A DNA stretch of 64,000 nt from Lagopus muta (Eukaryota > Chordata > Aves > Galliformes > Phasianidae). Made by a program: the position numbers and the translations under genes. The stretch is taken from the NCBI RefSeq assembly GCF_023343835.1, contig NC_064433.1, forward strand, positions 51,798,871 to 51,862,870. The letters run 5' to 3'. Numbering within the stretch: the stretch's first letter is position 1; every line of letters begins with the position of its first letter. Of the stretch, positions 11,701-24,552 are shown in pieces. The notes beneath the pieces were generated by a model. The model saw only the letters and a list, made by a program, of their open reading frames with translations, searched no databases and was not told the origin of the DNA.

Positions 11701-13924
11701 TGGTCAGATTGATAGGCAGCTCCAGGGTGTAATGATTCAGCCTATCATCTGAGATCTGATTCAACCTCTGGAAGTGCCAAGCTTCGATTTAGATCTTAGG
11801 TAAGACTGACTCACTCCCTGAAGGGGCCTTTCTCCAAAGGCTACAGAGAGCCCACAACACAACACGTGGCTAAGGGGTAGCTGGAAGGATTGGGTCTGGC
11901 CGCCACTACTTTTCATTGCCACCCACCCTGAAGAGCTGAATGAGCAGTCACATCATTCACATGATGGGACTCCGGGAAAGCGGTTGTTTTCAAAACTGAG
12001 GCAAGTGAAAGTCCATAAAAGCTGGATCTCAACAGAGTGAAAGACATATTGCTAGTTTGCTGATATCTAAACCATGCCAGCCTTCTGAGAATCTCTCTAG
12101 GAACAGATTACATAGGGTGTGTGAATGCCAAAATCTCAATGCATATTTGGCAACTATTAAGCAAGTTTATTTCATCTTGTTCTGAGGGGCTAACTTGGAA
12201 TAGGTCATACTGCTGCTAAGTTCAACAGTAATTAATGGTATTTAATCTCCATTTAAGGAAGAACTTCTTTGTTGTCTTTATTTAAGAGGTCAGCATTTAT
12301 TTTATTTACATATCTATCTCTCTTGATGTTACATTTTCTTGAAAGCTGTCAGTTTAAATATACAGTGCAAGATGTGGAAATTTTTTTCAGTTTTTCTTGC
12401 CTTGACTATAGTGATGGTTACCTATTTCTTAAAGTTGTTTCATAATTCCTCATAAAGTACTATAAGACTCTTGGATGAAATATGCAATGACTGTGTAAAA
12501 GCTGTTATTTTGATGATGTATGAACTGTACAGATAGCGGTCAAGATCAGAGATTAACTACTGCCTTCTACCTGCTCCATAAAGAGGGTTTCCACACAAAA
12601 ACTATTTCCCAATTATTTCTGCAGATAAAACTCATTATGACTTTCTCAATTCTTAATCAATACTTTAAAGGCCTTCTGTTTTATAGAACAGTTCATCAAT
12701 ATTTTATTTATTTTAATAATTTATCCTTTATTACAGAACCAGATGGAGCCTGCAGCACACTTGTCCTCAAGAAATCAGAGCAAGGAGGGGAAGGTGCCCA
12801 GAATCCATGTCACCTGGGACTGAACACTTACTTTTTTTTTTTGTCCTGTCCATCTGCACGGGAAGCAGAGCTGTGAGTGACAGCCATCTCAACAGAAGGG
12901 ACTTCTGCAGATAGCTATGCAAAATGCCTCTTGCTCTCTTTATGCATATACTTGTAAGTATATATGATCCCAGTCGAGAAAAGGAGGTTTCTTTTTACCT
13001 GCAGCATAAGTAAGTATGAACTGAGATGTAAGTGAAACTGCTGAAAAACAAGGTTTCATGTTATTAGAACCAGATTATAAGAGGTTGTACTTGCAAAGGT
13101 TTCGATCCAGGATAACAGTAGGATAAAGGTAACTTTGTTAATGCCAGTAGATTGAAAATGGTTGCAGAAATCATCTTGAGGAAAACTCTGGATCTGGAAT
13201 TTTTGATACTATTCTGGGAAAAAATGAGAGTGCTTATGGATTTATGGTAATTACTAGATACCCAGCCATTTGTTCTCTCTAGGAGCTGTTTCTTTCTCCC
13301 TGAGTCTGGCTAAGAAATGTGGCCTTTCTCTCTGAAAGTATACTCTATCTTGGCAAACTGTTTCCTCTTGCTTTCAAGGCCAACAGTTGATGTAGGACAT
13401 GCTGGGCAGGCAGCTGCATTGGTGCAGCCTTTCACTGCATTGCCACACATGTGTTCTGAAGTTTGACGCTTAGAGGTCGTGTTTTATATTTGCTGCTTTG
13501 CTCTCCACTTCTGATGGCAGTTTAGACCCTTGATTTTGTTGAGAACAGTTTTTACCTCTGAAGGGACCATATTTCATCCATGGTAGATAATGCTATCTGA
13601 TTTACTTGGTTCTTATTTTTCACTACAGATTGGGCTGGTGGCAGGTTATTGTCAGTGAAAAACATCTGATTACACAGTTTTTTCATCAAGCTTGACCAAC
13701 AGAGCTTGCCTTGGCCTTGAATATGGATGACAAAGACTATCTTTCTTCTTATTACCCTGGAAGATCACAATGATGGGAAAGGATTATGCTTTGGCCATTG
13801 CTGAAAAGAAAATTATTGTGTAAATAAATAGAAGTAAATACTGTTCACTGATATAATAATCTAGGACAACACAAAGACTAGTATGGGTACCAATTTAGAG
13901 CTGTTGACAGCTGGAAATTGTTTT
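8777..13924. other. gene-free unique sequence
   Basis: I see no gene or named repeat. The segment 10690-10945 has short C-runs, an inverted CCAAT box (attgg at 10884-10888) and a low-repeat composition suggestive of a conserved non-coding element. A 118-codon open frame at 12520-12876 has no recognisable domain and ends in ordinary sequence, so it is treated as chance. Around 11640-12010 the composition changes (more G+C), but no repeat family could be named. Confidence 0.6.
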
Positions 13925-14420
13925 CCTTTGGGTGGATAGTAAGCCAAAGAAAAAGGATCCAAATTCCTCAGGTGTTGCACATGTATGCAGGCTGGGGGTT
14001 AAGAAGGGGAAAAGATAAATGGGGATAAGGATGTAGATGAGAATCTGAGAGAGAAAAGACACAATAAAGTAGTGACAGGAGGGTATTAAGAACTCCATGT
14101 ACGAAAGAAAAATAAAAGAAAGGTAGAAAGCCACTGAAGATGGAAGAGGAGGGAAGGACTACAAATAAATAGAGTAGCAAAAGAGAGTTGGAAATAGAAA
14201 GTGCAGAACAAAAAAAAAAAATAGAAACTAGACAGGTTGCTAGAGGTCAGATGTTGAGGGAAATGCATTTGAACAGTTTTATATCACAGTGAAGTCAGAT
14301 TAAATACAAAGACAGTAGGGTAAGAAAGAAATAATACGGTATATAATGGGAACAGACATAAATAAGGAAAAAAAAAAACAAAGGAAAGGAAAAGAAGGAC
14401 CTAAAGCAACTGAAGCAGAA
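13925..14420 (+). other. purine-rich (A/G) strand-asymmetric stretch
   Basis: For roughly 500 bp the plus strand is dominated by A and G, with many aaagaaa, gagagag and ggaagga words and two poly-A runs (about 14209-14221 and 14368-14378). The complementary strand is therefore a long polypyrimidine, and the three minus-strand open frames here are composition artefacts (Phe/Leu/Ser-rich). Such tracts arise from decayed simple repeats. I see no terminal repeats or coding content. Confidence 0.7.
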
Positions 14421-17400
14421 TAGGCACATCACTTTTGATTGTTTCACAACATAGAACAACTAACATTGGTTACCTGTAAAACAGGCAGACAAAATGGTAA
14501 GGTTGAGCAGTTTGCTTCTTCCCGTAGGCTCAGATTAATTGCACTGGTGGTTAGATGCCTGACTGTGCTCCCTAAAGAGTGGAATATCATGGCCTTAAAC
14601 TCACTTTGTAATCAATGGCTAGCAAGAGGGCACCTCCAGAAGGTAATTCAGACAATCCATCTCCTGCTATTGACTGGAAGGAGTCCAAGGTGAGGAGAAA
14701 CCAGATCTCAATTATGTTTCTATCTCTCAAACAATCTTCCTTACTGTCAGACAAGCCTTAACCTGTGTCTGACAGATTATTTATGCACAGAGCCCTAATC
14801 TGCACATTCACAGCTATTTTTCACTCTCAGAGCAGAGTTCTTGAGGGCCCTTTGGCAATATAGAATGGAGTTGTTCACAGTGATGATGATGTTGAACCTC
14901 TCTTGTGAAAAAGAGTAAGACTTTAGCATGTGGATCTGCTGATACATTTCAGTCTCAACATAAGACAGCCCCAGTTAGACCAGTTCAAGGCTTCTCTAGA
15001 AGGCCACATATAATCAGCTGCGCTGTGGCAGAAGCATTATAATCAAGACTAGGAAAAAGTAAGTTAGATTTCTGTGAACTTGCTCAGGATTTAAGTAGTT
15101 TCCTGCAGTGAAGAACTGTAGCTGCTACCAATCCCACTAAGTTCAGGTATCACACATATTACACATGCTTCCCCTTCAGCAGCTCCATCCCCTTCTATAA
15201 ATCACCTCATCAGACTGACTGAGCTCAGCAGCACAGCAGAGTTATTCTTTTACTTGTCCTTTCCCTATTCACTGACTGAGCCTCGTAGCATTTTAAGTCA
15301 CAACACATGAGACCAGTCAGATACTGACACGGTTTGACAAGCTTTGCTTCTGTGGCGTCTCCTTTGTTTAAAACCCTGTCGATTACATTTTCTTCTAAAA
15401 CACAGGATGATTTCCAACTTTACACCCACACAGTGATTCATTTGATTTCTGAATTGCCTGAAAGCTTATGGAGATCTCCAGTAACCCCAAAGGAAGGGAG
15501 GAAGAAATGGGGTGAGCATCTTTATTTCTTCTGCTTCCAGATGTTAAAGGCATATTCAAGCTTGATAAAAGGCTCTCCTTTTGGAGAGTATTAACATGAA
15601 GCAATTTCAGTCAATGTTCAATTTACTCTTAATAATGCAGATGTCTTCCAGTTCCCTTGAGAATTGCCACACTTGAGGCAGATGACAGCAGTGGTTTTCT
15701 GAGCACCAAGGGTGAATATTTGCAAATCCCTACATCGTTCAGATTAGTCTAGTGTTGAATGGAAGCCAAATGGGTTCTCCTAATTCTCCCAGAAGCATAG
15801 AAAAGATCCATGCAGACAAAGGCTCAGTTCTTCTAATGAGAAAGGATGACACAGCCAAGGCACATGCTAACCTAACTTTTCACCAACAGATTTATCCATT
15901 AGCCATACAAAAGTTACTTTTGAAGAAAAGAGGAAGCTCAGTCAATGGAAAAGACTCATAGGAATAGCCTGTAAAACAGATCTACCTATAGAATATCTGA
16001 TGTTTACAATATGTCTGGCTGAAGGCAATACACAAACAGAAAGGAAATCCCCTTCCCAAAGAACCTAGAGTCTAATGTCGGTACTTTTATTGCTAAACAT
16101 TTTCTAAAAGTCTCTATGGTAACAGAATTTCACAGCTTTAAAGAACACAGTGAAAATGTAGTGCCTAAATCTATTTATAGATATGTGTAGGAAACACAGT
16201 TAAGGAGAAAGACAGTGTATTAATGGAAATGATTTATCTATTGAATTTCTGGAATTCAGCACCAAAGTAAAAGCCTTGAAGGAGAAAAGAATCAGTAATG
16301 CAATGATGACTGCAGAGTTCAGAGGAGCATGCAATGAGTACCTTTTACAGACTTCATCCATACTGAGATTCATCCATACTGAAACTTTTCTATTTCAAAA
16401 TTACCCCTGCTAAGCATCCTATGCAAATACCTTCTGGAATGACAGCTTATTCTCTTCTTTAGGGAGTTACTCACACCAAAGCAAGGAAATTATATATGCT
16501 TATGGTCTGTGAATTTGGTATAGGACTTACGAACTGGTGAACCATTTTCAGACTGCTATTGGTATATAACTTAAACATGATAACAACCTCGGCATCTTGT
16601 CTCAAGATATAAATGAACAATTCAGATCCTTCATTGTTACACAAAGTTACTGCAACATACCTTGCTAGAAACTCAAGGAAGGACAGAAGTTCCAGTGCCC
16701 AATTTAGACCTTTCAAAAAGCAACTTGAGTGAGGCCCTGACTCTCTGAGATGCTTTAAAAAACCATCTCTTAGAACTACAGCATGGTTAGCTCTCAGGAT
16801 GCTTTCATGTTGCTTTCTTAGGATCTGACCTCAGTCTACAAGTTCCTTTTCAAGGAGCACAATCATAGTAATATCATATTGAACTCAACCACAATTAGAA
16901 TTTCCCAACTATCAGGCACTGACATGAGAGAGTCAGTCAGGTATGGTCAACTAGTAGATACTCAGCCATATGCTGTTCACAAATAGTTCAAATGCAACTC
17001 TTTGCCAGAGCTATATGACACAGAGAGGCAGAAGTGAACACTACTGACTCTCTTGCTTATGAATTACCTGAAAAGTTCATAGAGTGGTAGAGATCTACCT
17101 GGGATCCAACCTCTTGCCCACAATAAAATGGTGAGATGCTCCAATAACAACCCATTTGTGACATGTATTTCATGTACTCTTTTACTCCCCTCAGTCAGAA
17201 CATTATTAAATGTAACATGTCAGGACATTGTTAAATTTTTCAGTGTGGCTTCTGAGATCAGTGAAGTTGGCCCATCTTTTATGGTCTGCTTCAAAGAACA
17301 GCCTTATAGTCTCCCATCTCCTGCTCACGTAGAAATAACGTTCTTTCACTTTGTAAAATGAATGAAAATTAAGAGAATTTTAAAAAGGATGAACTGCGTA

Positions 17401-19705
17401 CAGGTAGGCACAACTTTAGAAGTAAAAATGGAAAAGACTAAAAGGTTGCAATGAAAAGAGGGCAATGAGAATTTGGTATCTAAAAAAAAGGAAAAGGCTG
17501 TCTACCAGTGGTATTGGAAATGGAAGAAGCTTTTACTGCCCAGGCTTCATACCATACTTGCCTTGGGATCTGTCTGGGCTCAGGGAGAATCTTGATGAAG
17601 AATCTGTCTGGCATGAAGTTATGAGAGAGCTTTTTGAGAAGCTTTTGTGGGAGCCTGCTTTGACTGACTGCCATGCTCTTCATGGCCATAAACTTACAGG
17701 TATGGAGGATATATTTCCCCCTACTGCAATAAAATGAGATAAATGTCGGATTCAATGTTTCAATGCTACCTTCTACAATGGGGAAAATGGTGTATAATTA
17801 TTGCACGTCATAGAGAAGGGTAAATTTATCATAAAAAATATTTTGATGGAAAGTGCTGTTTTCACTGAAATTGTAATGTTTGCCATAAGAATCACTGTTA
17901 TTCAAATTCTCTTAAATGCAAGTCAACATGTTCAGAATTTAAAGTTATTTATTTCACATAAATGTCTTTTCCATAGAAAAATATATTCCTTCTTCATGAA
18001 AAAGCTTTCATTTAGCTTGCTTTTAATCACTGTTGCCTATTGATAAAATCCTTCTCTCCAACAGAAATTCTTATTACTCCTTAAGCACAGGATGTTGTAT
18101 TTTATGCTAGTGACTGTCATTCTGTTTCTATTATTCTAGTCCTTAAGGTCAGTCACTTCTCCCTGCAGCATTGCTTTATTCTCAACTATATTGACAATAT
18201 TTCCCAACTTTGCATCATCAAGAAATTCTCCTATGAGGTAGAAATTCATCACTCGGTAACAATAGAGAGTGACAAAAACCTATGTGATAAATCAGTCACA
18301 AGGTAACCATGCCTAACAAATATGATCCTGTGATACATCGTTTGCAGTATGCTCAATAAGGAGATGAAAATACTGCCATTGTACACAAAGGTGGTAAGAA
18401 TTCATTTATTCCTTTCACTGTTTTGCAGTGAGCCACTGAAATATGAGAAGAACTGTCATGGAGAGATGCACTGGTGAATCTTCTTCACAAAAACAACAAC
18501 AACAAACACACACCAGAAAGCATTATAAAGGACTGACAAAATATGCCTGATATGGAATGGAATGGAGGCCTAATATGGAGTGAATGGAGGTGATTACAAA
18601 TAGTGAAAAAACGGATGTAGGAAGGAAATAAATGTGAAGTAAGGAAGTTCAAAGGAAGATAAAGGAAACAGAAGGAAAATATTGAGGCCTACTATAGTGT
18701 AGGGTTATGCCTTCTCTAAAACTCTGCCATAAGAAAAAGGTGTTTGAAAATAGCAGGGAAAAGACAAAACATTGCCTAGGCATAAAGACCTGGAGTAAAC
18801 TCGGCCTACCAGGGAGGCTGCTGGCTGCACCTGAGATGAGAAGCTTTTAAACGGGATGTATCTGCTTACACTGGGAGAAGAAAGACCATTTTCACTTGAG
18901 CCCTTGTTCTTTCCCTTACTGACTCAGTGGCATTTCAGTGTTTCTTAAAATTACTTAAGATATTAAATGCAGAAGTAGAAAATTGAAGCAATTTATTCTG
19001 GCATTTTCTGAATCAAATATTTGACATTTTTTAATTAAAAAAAAAAAACAAAAAACAAACAACAAAAAAAGTATTTTGAACATCCCTTACATTTATCTAA
19101 AAATACATAAGCTTTAGTTACAAATGTGACACTGAAATCAATTCAAGATAAAATTTCCATTTGAAAAAAAAAAAAAACCTTCCAAGTTTATTTTTGAATT
19201 GATGGTAAACACATGGTCTGTTTTTCATGCCATTTTATATCTATGTGGTGTGTGGATAGCAGCGTGTCAGTGAGTGCTTGCAGGGCTGCATATCTGCTCA
19301 GAAGTGACAACAGATTTAGCAAAGACATGTATCAGCAACAGACAAGCCTTCTCCTCAGTGCCAGGAGTATGGTCCCCCCAAGTGACAGTGAAGGACAGAA
19401 TCCTTAATAAGTCACCCTTCCCATCTAGCATCTTTTTCCTTATTTATAACTTCTTTCCACCTTAGCAGTATCTCAAGAGGCTCCAGTACTTGTCTTCCTG
19501 AGATGTTTCCTTCACGCCATCTCATTTGACAGTGTAATTTTCTGTACTTCTCTCACAAATATCTTCCAAGCCCAAGGAACTGTAGATAAGTGAACAGAAA
19601 CAAGGATACTGCTTGAATGGTATGGAAAGGAGTCAGAGGCTTCTAACCCTTTCCAGTGTTCCTCAGACAAATTCCAGGAAGGAGGTAGCCCTTGGCAGAT
19701 GGTTT
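14421..19705. other. gene-free AT-rich unique sequence
   Basis: No gene or RNA is recognised. Small features are an imperfect duplication of ttcatccatactga (about 16352-16382), an (AAC)n run near 18488-18512, A/G-rich sequence at 18600-18690, and two A-rich runs (19036-19070 and 19163-19176). Open frames of 60-91 codons show no domain. Confidence 0.65.
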
Positions 19706-19752
19706 CCCCCACCCCAAAAGCCTGACTGCAGGGGTGGGGTGGGTGGGGTGGG
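19706..19752 (+). other. C-arm/G-arm hairpin with strong G-quadruplex potential
   Basis: A C-rich arm (cccccacccc, 19706-19715) is followed after a 15-nt spacer by five G tracts, GGGG, GGGG, GGG, GGGG and GGG (19731-19752), each separated by a single T. The G tracts with 1-nt loops meet the usual criteria for a very stable parallel G-quadruplex. The ccccacccc and ggggtgggg arms can instead pair as a hairpin. It lies just 5' of the CR1 fragment that starts near 19771. Confidence 0.8.
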
Positions 19753-19770
19753 CAGGCTCTCTATCCAGCT

Positions 19771-20046
19771 TTATCAAAGGAGGTTGTAGAGAGGTGGGGG
19801 TTGACCTCTTCTCCCAGCTATCTGTCATAGGACAAGAGGTAATGGCCTTAAGTTGCACCAGAGGAAGTCCAGGTTGGATATTAGGAAAAACATCTTCTCA
19901 GAAATAGTGGTGATGCATTGGAGCAGGCTGCCCGGGGAGATGGTTGAGTCACTGTGCCTGGAGGTGCTCAAGAACCGTGTGGATGTGTCACTGAGGGACA
20001 TGGTCAGTAGGCATGGTGGATTGATCGTTGGACTAGGTGATCTTTG
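19771..20046 (+). mobile_element. CR1 LINE, 3' UTR fragment lacking its tail
   Basis: Plus-strand CR1 3' UTR with the expected order: aaaggaggttgtagagagg, the cccagctatctgtcatagg block, 'ggacaagaggtaatggcc', 'aggttggatattaggaaaaa', 'gagcaggctgcccggggaga' and 'ggactaggtgatcttt'. The match ends at about 20046, before the usual 'gaggtcttttccaacc' and octamer tail. Unlike most copies in the window, it is therefore truncated at the 3' side as well. Confidence 0.93.
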
Positions 20047-20501
20047 TTGCTTTTTCTCACCCTGAGCAGCTCCCCATCTACTCCTGTATACCCTGGAACC
20101 ACCTCCATCCTGGAGGCTGTCTTAGGTATCCCTCAAATTATCTGAACAGAGAAATCGTGATTTTTTTTCAAGCCGTTGATGAGTGACATGGTCTGTGCTA
20201 AAACCAGACTACTGCAAACAAACTGAGCCTGAGGCAGAAGATAATGAGATAAGTCAGAGAGCCATGGTGAAACACACCTGATTTCTCCAGCTGGAAGGAG
20301 AAAAGAGCAGCAATTTAGTGACCCTGGAACCTAGCAATCCTATGTTGCTCCTTCATAAACCATAAGCATCCCTTTACAGCAACTGAAAGGATGAGATCTA
20401 ATTTGCAGATCTTTGGACTTGCTAAAATAAATGGGGCCATAGGCAATAGCCATTATTGTCTGTGACTGGAAAAAAACTTGTGCTTCACTCTGCCCAAATC
20501 A
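20047..20501. other. gene-free unique sequence
   Basis: I see nothing nameable. It contains one short poly-T run (about 20160-20168) and no coding signal. Confidence 0.65.
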
Positions 20502-20549
20502 TACTAGATGGTCTTAGAGGTCTCTTCTGGATCTTAATGATTCTATGTA
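20502..20549 (+). mobile_element. very short CR1 LINE 3' terminus
   Basis: The run actagatggtcttagaggtc, followed by tcttctggatc and ttaatgattctatg, is the last ~48 bp of a CR1 of the same subfamily as the copy at 49833-50031. Either an extremely 5'-truncated insertion or a survivor after deletion would explain it. An older CR1 ORF2 relic in the same orientation begins within about 30 bp. Confidence 0.85.
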
Positions 20550-20580
20550 AAGGATCCGAAATGACAGGCAAAACCACAAA

Positions 20581-20784
20581 TTGGCAAGAGGACATGAGGA
20601 AGGAAGCCATATGGAAGTGAATAATCATGTGTGGAATATGAATAAACACAGAACATGGAAATATAAAAGCTCTGTAAGAAAGGAGCTAGGAGTTATAGTT
20701 GATCACAACCTAAAAATGAGTCCAGTGTCCTGCTGTTGTGAAGAAAGCAAATATCTTGCTGGGCTGTATAAATTAAAGCAATAG
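20581..20784 (+). pseudogene. CR1 ORF2 C-terminal relic
   Basis: The plus-strand frame contains KELGVIVDHNLKMS, a four-residue gap, then CCCEESKYLAGLYKLKQ. This aligns to the region after the reverse transcriptase domain of CR1 ORF2 (…EKDLGVLVDEKLNMS…CALAAQKAN.ILGCIKR). Only about 40 residues are clearly matched. The first 30 residues of the open frame are probably outside the homologous part or badly diverged. No 3' UTR follows in register, so the element was cut by deletion. It is a dead fragment older than most CR1 copies around it. Confidence 0.7.
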
Positions 20785-20799
20785 TTTGCCAAGCCCATG

Positions 20800-21238
20800 A
20801 AAAAAAAGAGTTCAGAGTTGCTCATAAGCCAACTTCAAGAGCTGTAGTTATGTGTGCCACCTTCAGTTGCAAGTTCTAACTGTGCTTTTAGAAAATTTCC
20901 AAGACCATAGACTTCATTTAGATATGATAACCTTCACTGAATGGCAGTTTAGTAGAAGCAATTATGTTCTTAATGCCAACAGCCTCCCCACTGATGATAA
21001 ATATGTTTTTCGTTAAAACACTTTACATAAACATTATGTGCTTATTAACCAGAAGGACTTTTTAGTACAAGACATCTAATAAATTATATTCCCTGTTTAA
21101 AAGTACCGTAACTACATAGCATGGTATTTTTTCTCACTTAAAGCATGTAGATGCTTTAAAGACTGGAGATATGTATTTCAAGCAGTATATTAATTCTCCT
21201 CTTCCCAATGTCTTTCCTAAAATGATGATAAATATCAT
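20800..21238. other. gene-free unique sequence
   Basis: I see no gene or repeat in this AT-rich stretch. The older CR1 relic to its left cannot be followed beyond about 20800. Confidence 0.6.
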
Positions 21239-21425
21239 ATAGAATCATAAAATCATTAAAGTTGGACCTCCAACCATTCACCTATCTCCAATATTACCCA
21301 TCAACCATTTTCCTCAGTGCTACATCCATTCCCTCAACAGCTCCGGGACGGTGCGCAACCATTCTTCCTGAGAAGAAGCTTTTCCTAATATCAAGCTTGA
21401 GATTCAAGCTCTTCTTCATGAGTCC
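21239..21425 (-). mobile_element. degenerate CR1 LINE 3' end
   Basis: The sequence starts atatagaatcataaaatca, then ttaaagttggacctcc. It continues with remnants of the 'cctcagtgctacatcc', 'gaagaagcttttcctaatatc' and 'tcatgagtccggct' blocks, in the order expected for a minus-strand CR1 3' UTR. It belongs to the same subfamily as 31151-31680 but is missing several internal blocks, including the usual 'agacctctaagatcat'. This points to internal deletions. Confidence 0.85.
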
Positions 21426-24400
21426 GGCTTTTTAAAAAGTGCAGATTTAAATCTGCACTTTTGTCAGACATTGCATTCACATCTACTTCCCATGTTATCA
21501 GAAGACCGAACTCAACTACATTTCCTAAGCCCCAGAAATGCTGGGGGTGCTGGTGACTGAGTCATCCACAAGACATTCATTAATAACAGTTATTCGACCC
21601 AAACTTAACAACTTCAGCACGAGTTCCTCACTGAAACTCTTCCTTAGTGCTTGCCCACAGCCACACACTGCATTTAATTTGTATAGAGAAAACTGACTAG
21701 AATTATTTCTAGCCAGTTAGACACACAGTATTTGACAATGGTACCCATGGACATCAGACACTATTTAAAGTTAGCTAGGTTTTCTGACACTTCCAAAGAA
21801 AATGGATGCAAGCTTCCACGGTCCTCCACTCTCGGAAAAAAAATAAATCCATTATTGATCTTCGCTCCCTTTCTGAGAGATTTGGAGAGGGCTTTCCCAC
21901 TCCTGTAACCTTACTGAAAAGCTAAGAGAATTTATCATTGAAAGTCTTCCTTAACAACAGATTGAAGTTGGAAGACATGGTCATATTTGAGCCCCTCTCT
22001 TCTTTGTGAAAGCTGAGTGAGTTCCCCATTGATGCATTTCCTTTGAAAAATCACCTTCTAACCCATATCAGAAAACGCTGAAGATCTCTCTATGTCTTTG
22101 AAAATTTCTTCCTTAGACAAATGGCCTGAGGTCCTTAGCAGAACTAGGGAACTTAACTTGCTCCAGTCTCAATGAATCGTGGTCTTCAGGTCTGCAGTTT
22201 GAATCAGTGTCACCAGAGATTCACCTCCCAAGGCTCAGATAGCTATAAACACTTGAGTTTCCCAACACAGATTCAGCTCCAACGTATGAGATACCTACAG
22301 CTCAGGTATTTCATTACAAAACTAATTTACAAAACTGATTTAATTCTATAATCCCAAACTAAGAGATTTGAAAGGATATAAGGCCTGCGGGCCTCGATCC
22401 TCAAAGAAAAGAGATATATAATATCCAGTGACTGAACTGGAATGAGTTGTTATATCAATAATTATACCAGTAATACTTTGTACCTAAGCGTAATTCAAAA
22501 ATAAGACTTCCGTTTATAAGTCACAAATGTTCCTTTGAAAATATGTTCACTGACCTTTATTGCTATACCTTCAAAAAAAAAAAAAGAAAAAAATCCTTAC
22601 AGTGTTTTGTTTATATCAGTCAGCTCTTAAAAGCCCTGGAGCTTAAAATAGCCTGTGTAGTAATTCAGAACACAATGCAAGATATTCAGCTTTAGCTAGA
22701 GTTTTGTTTTTTTTTTCCTGAAGCTTTGTTTGTACTGCAGGTTCTATGGAATTTATCAGAATTTATGTTCTTCCACTTGTAAATAAACATCCTGCTGCCA
22801 TGGCAGTAGATGGTCTATAAATCAGTGGAATAAATAAACAGAACAAGCTTGATTTGCCAAGCTGAAGGCAGCATGTGCAGCTCTTAGGTGTTTCCTGTTG
22901 TTTTAGCAGCATCTCTTGAAGCAATTTACCTTGTCTTACACAGTGAGTACACGGGATACAGCTGGGTTTTATTTTTATTTTTGAATGTTCTGCCCTTCTC
23001 ATAGCTTTGGAGCACCCTGTTGGAATTGCTTGTAAACTTAGTGCGGCCTATAAGCATTTGTGAGGATGTTCTGCTGTCAAGCTTTCCTCCAGCTAAGGGG
23101 AATATCTGTCACTAGCAACTCAGGTGGAGGAGCAGAAGAGCAAAGGACCTTCTAAGTCTGATGGCATAAAGTCACTTCCAGCAAAAGGCATCAAACAGCA
23201 CCTCTGGGTGACAACATAAATTACAATAGTCTCAATTTCAAAAAGGTTACAATCCATTTTGCCCACTGCAGCAGTATTTTCCTCTTTGCTACTCTGCGTT
23301 CTGCAAAATTGAGGCTTGCAGCTACCTCCCAGCAGCTCTTTGATGCCATCTGCTCCCTTGAACCTTATCATCCCTTCCAAATCTGGGAAACCATCACTGT
23401 GATTGTTCAGATACTCATGCTTGCACTAAAGCAGCTGTGAAGGAAAAAGCCCTTGTTGCTGTTTTTGTTTGGCTGATTTTTTAATTTTTTTTTTTTTAAC
23501 CAGATCTGACTATTAACTCTTATAGAGGGCAGCTCACATAACCTAAATGTGGGAAGTGATTTACAGTTTCCAATCTACTCATTAATGTGAAATGCTGACC
23601 CACAAATTTTGCATGCATTCCCACAACCTCAGAAGAACTACTCCAGCAGGATATAAATGCAGCAGTTCTCTCTGCTTTCTGTGCTATTGGAGTAGCTTTT
23701 CAGCTTATCAGCAAGGAAGGCAGTGTAAATTTTGCGGCAGTGAGAAACCAGAGTTTTCATATCTTCAAAATTATACACACTTGCATGAAAATTACCTCAA
23801 CCAGGCCTACAATTGAAGGCCTGTCTCCTACTTCCACTTCATCTATATAATCCAGGGGTTTAAATGGGATTTTGCTGAGCCTGTGCTGACTCTTTGGTGG
23901 AAAGAAACTTTCTATGCACCTCTGCTATTGCTGCTAGTGGTGATTTTGTCCTCCAGATATTGGGATTTATCTTATGCATACTGGCTTGGATAAAGTGACA
24001 GATTCATAATGTACTGTTATTGCTTTCTCATGGTGAGTTTTGAAAAAATAATAACATGTCTGAGCTAATCAGAAGAACAAAACTCCCCTCAGCAGCAGAA
24101 AATTTAAAGGGAAAGGAGTACTATGGTAAATGTCTCTGTTCTTCCAGTAATAACGTTTTTTTGTTCTGTCTACATTACGTTACTGATAAGCATCTTTGCA
24201 CTTTTCCTTTCAACTTTCAATACATTCCCATTAAAAGTCTCAGTTACCTTTACATTAGTTTCTTCCAAAATCATGTTACAGCCCTCAGTGCTGTGCCACC
24301 CCCCACCAAGTCTGTGACTTTGGCAGTGAGCTGCTGAGTGTGCTCTGGCCATTGTGACTGAGATCTTCATTGCTGTCACACATCCCTGCAAGCTCAGGCT

Positions 24401-24512
24401 AAGAACCGTAGTTTCCTTTTGTGTTTGTACATCACTTGGTACAGTGGAGTTCTAGTTCAGAATTAGGTAGGATGTGTAGATCCTCTGACATGGCAAAAAA
24501 TTAAAAAACTAG
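21426..24512. other. gene-free unique sequence
   Basis: No gene, RNA or named repeat is seen. Poly-A/T runs occur near 21838, 22574, 22705 and 23480. A gccagttag/ctagccagtta motif at about 21708 is not part of any recognised repeat. Open frames of 60-93 codons are chance-sized. Confidence 0.65.
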
Positions 24513-24552
24513 TAACAACAACAACAATAATAATAATAATAATAAAAATAAT
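24513..24552 (+). repeat. (AAC)n/(AAT)n microsatellite
   Basis: Four AAC/ACA units pass directly into about seven AAT units and then a decayed aaaaataatg end. This is a compound trinucleotide microsatellite. Confidence 0.95.

Noticed and set aside
11640..12010. Possible endogenous retroviral LTR from the change in composition
   Set aside because: No terminal dinucleotides, primer-binding site or second copy in the window supports it.
12520..12876. 118-codon open frame on the plus strand
   Set aside because: There is no recognisable domain, it includes a poly-T-encoded Phe run, and it has no splice or promoter context.
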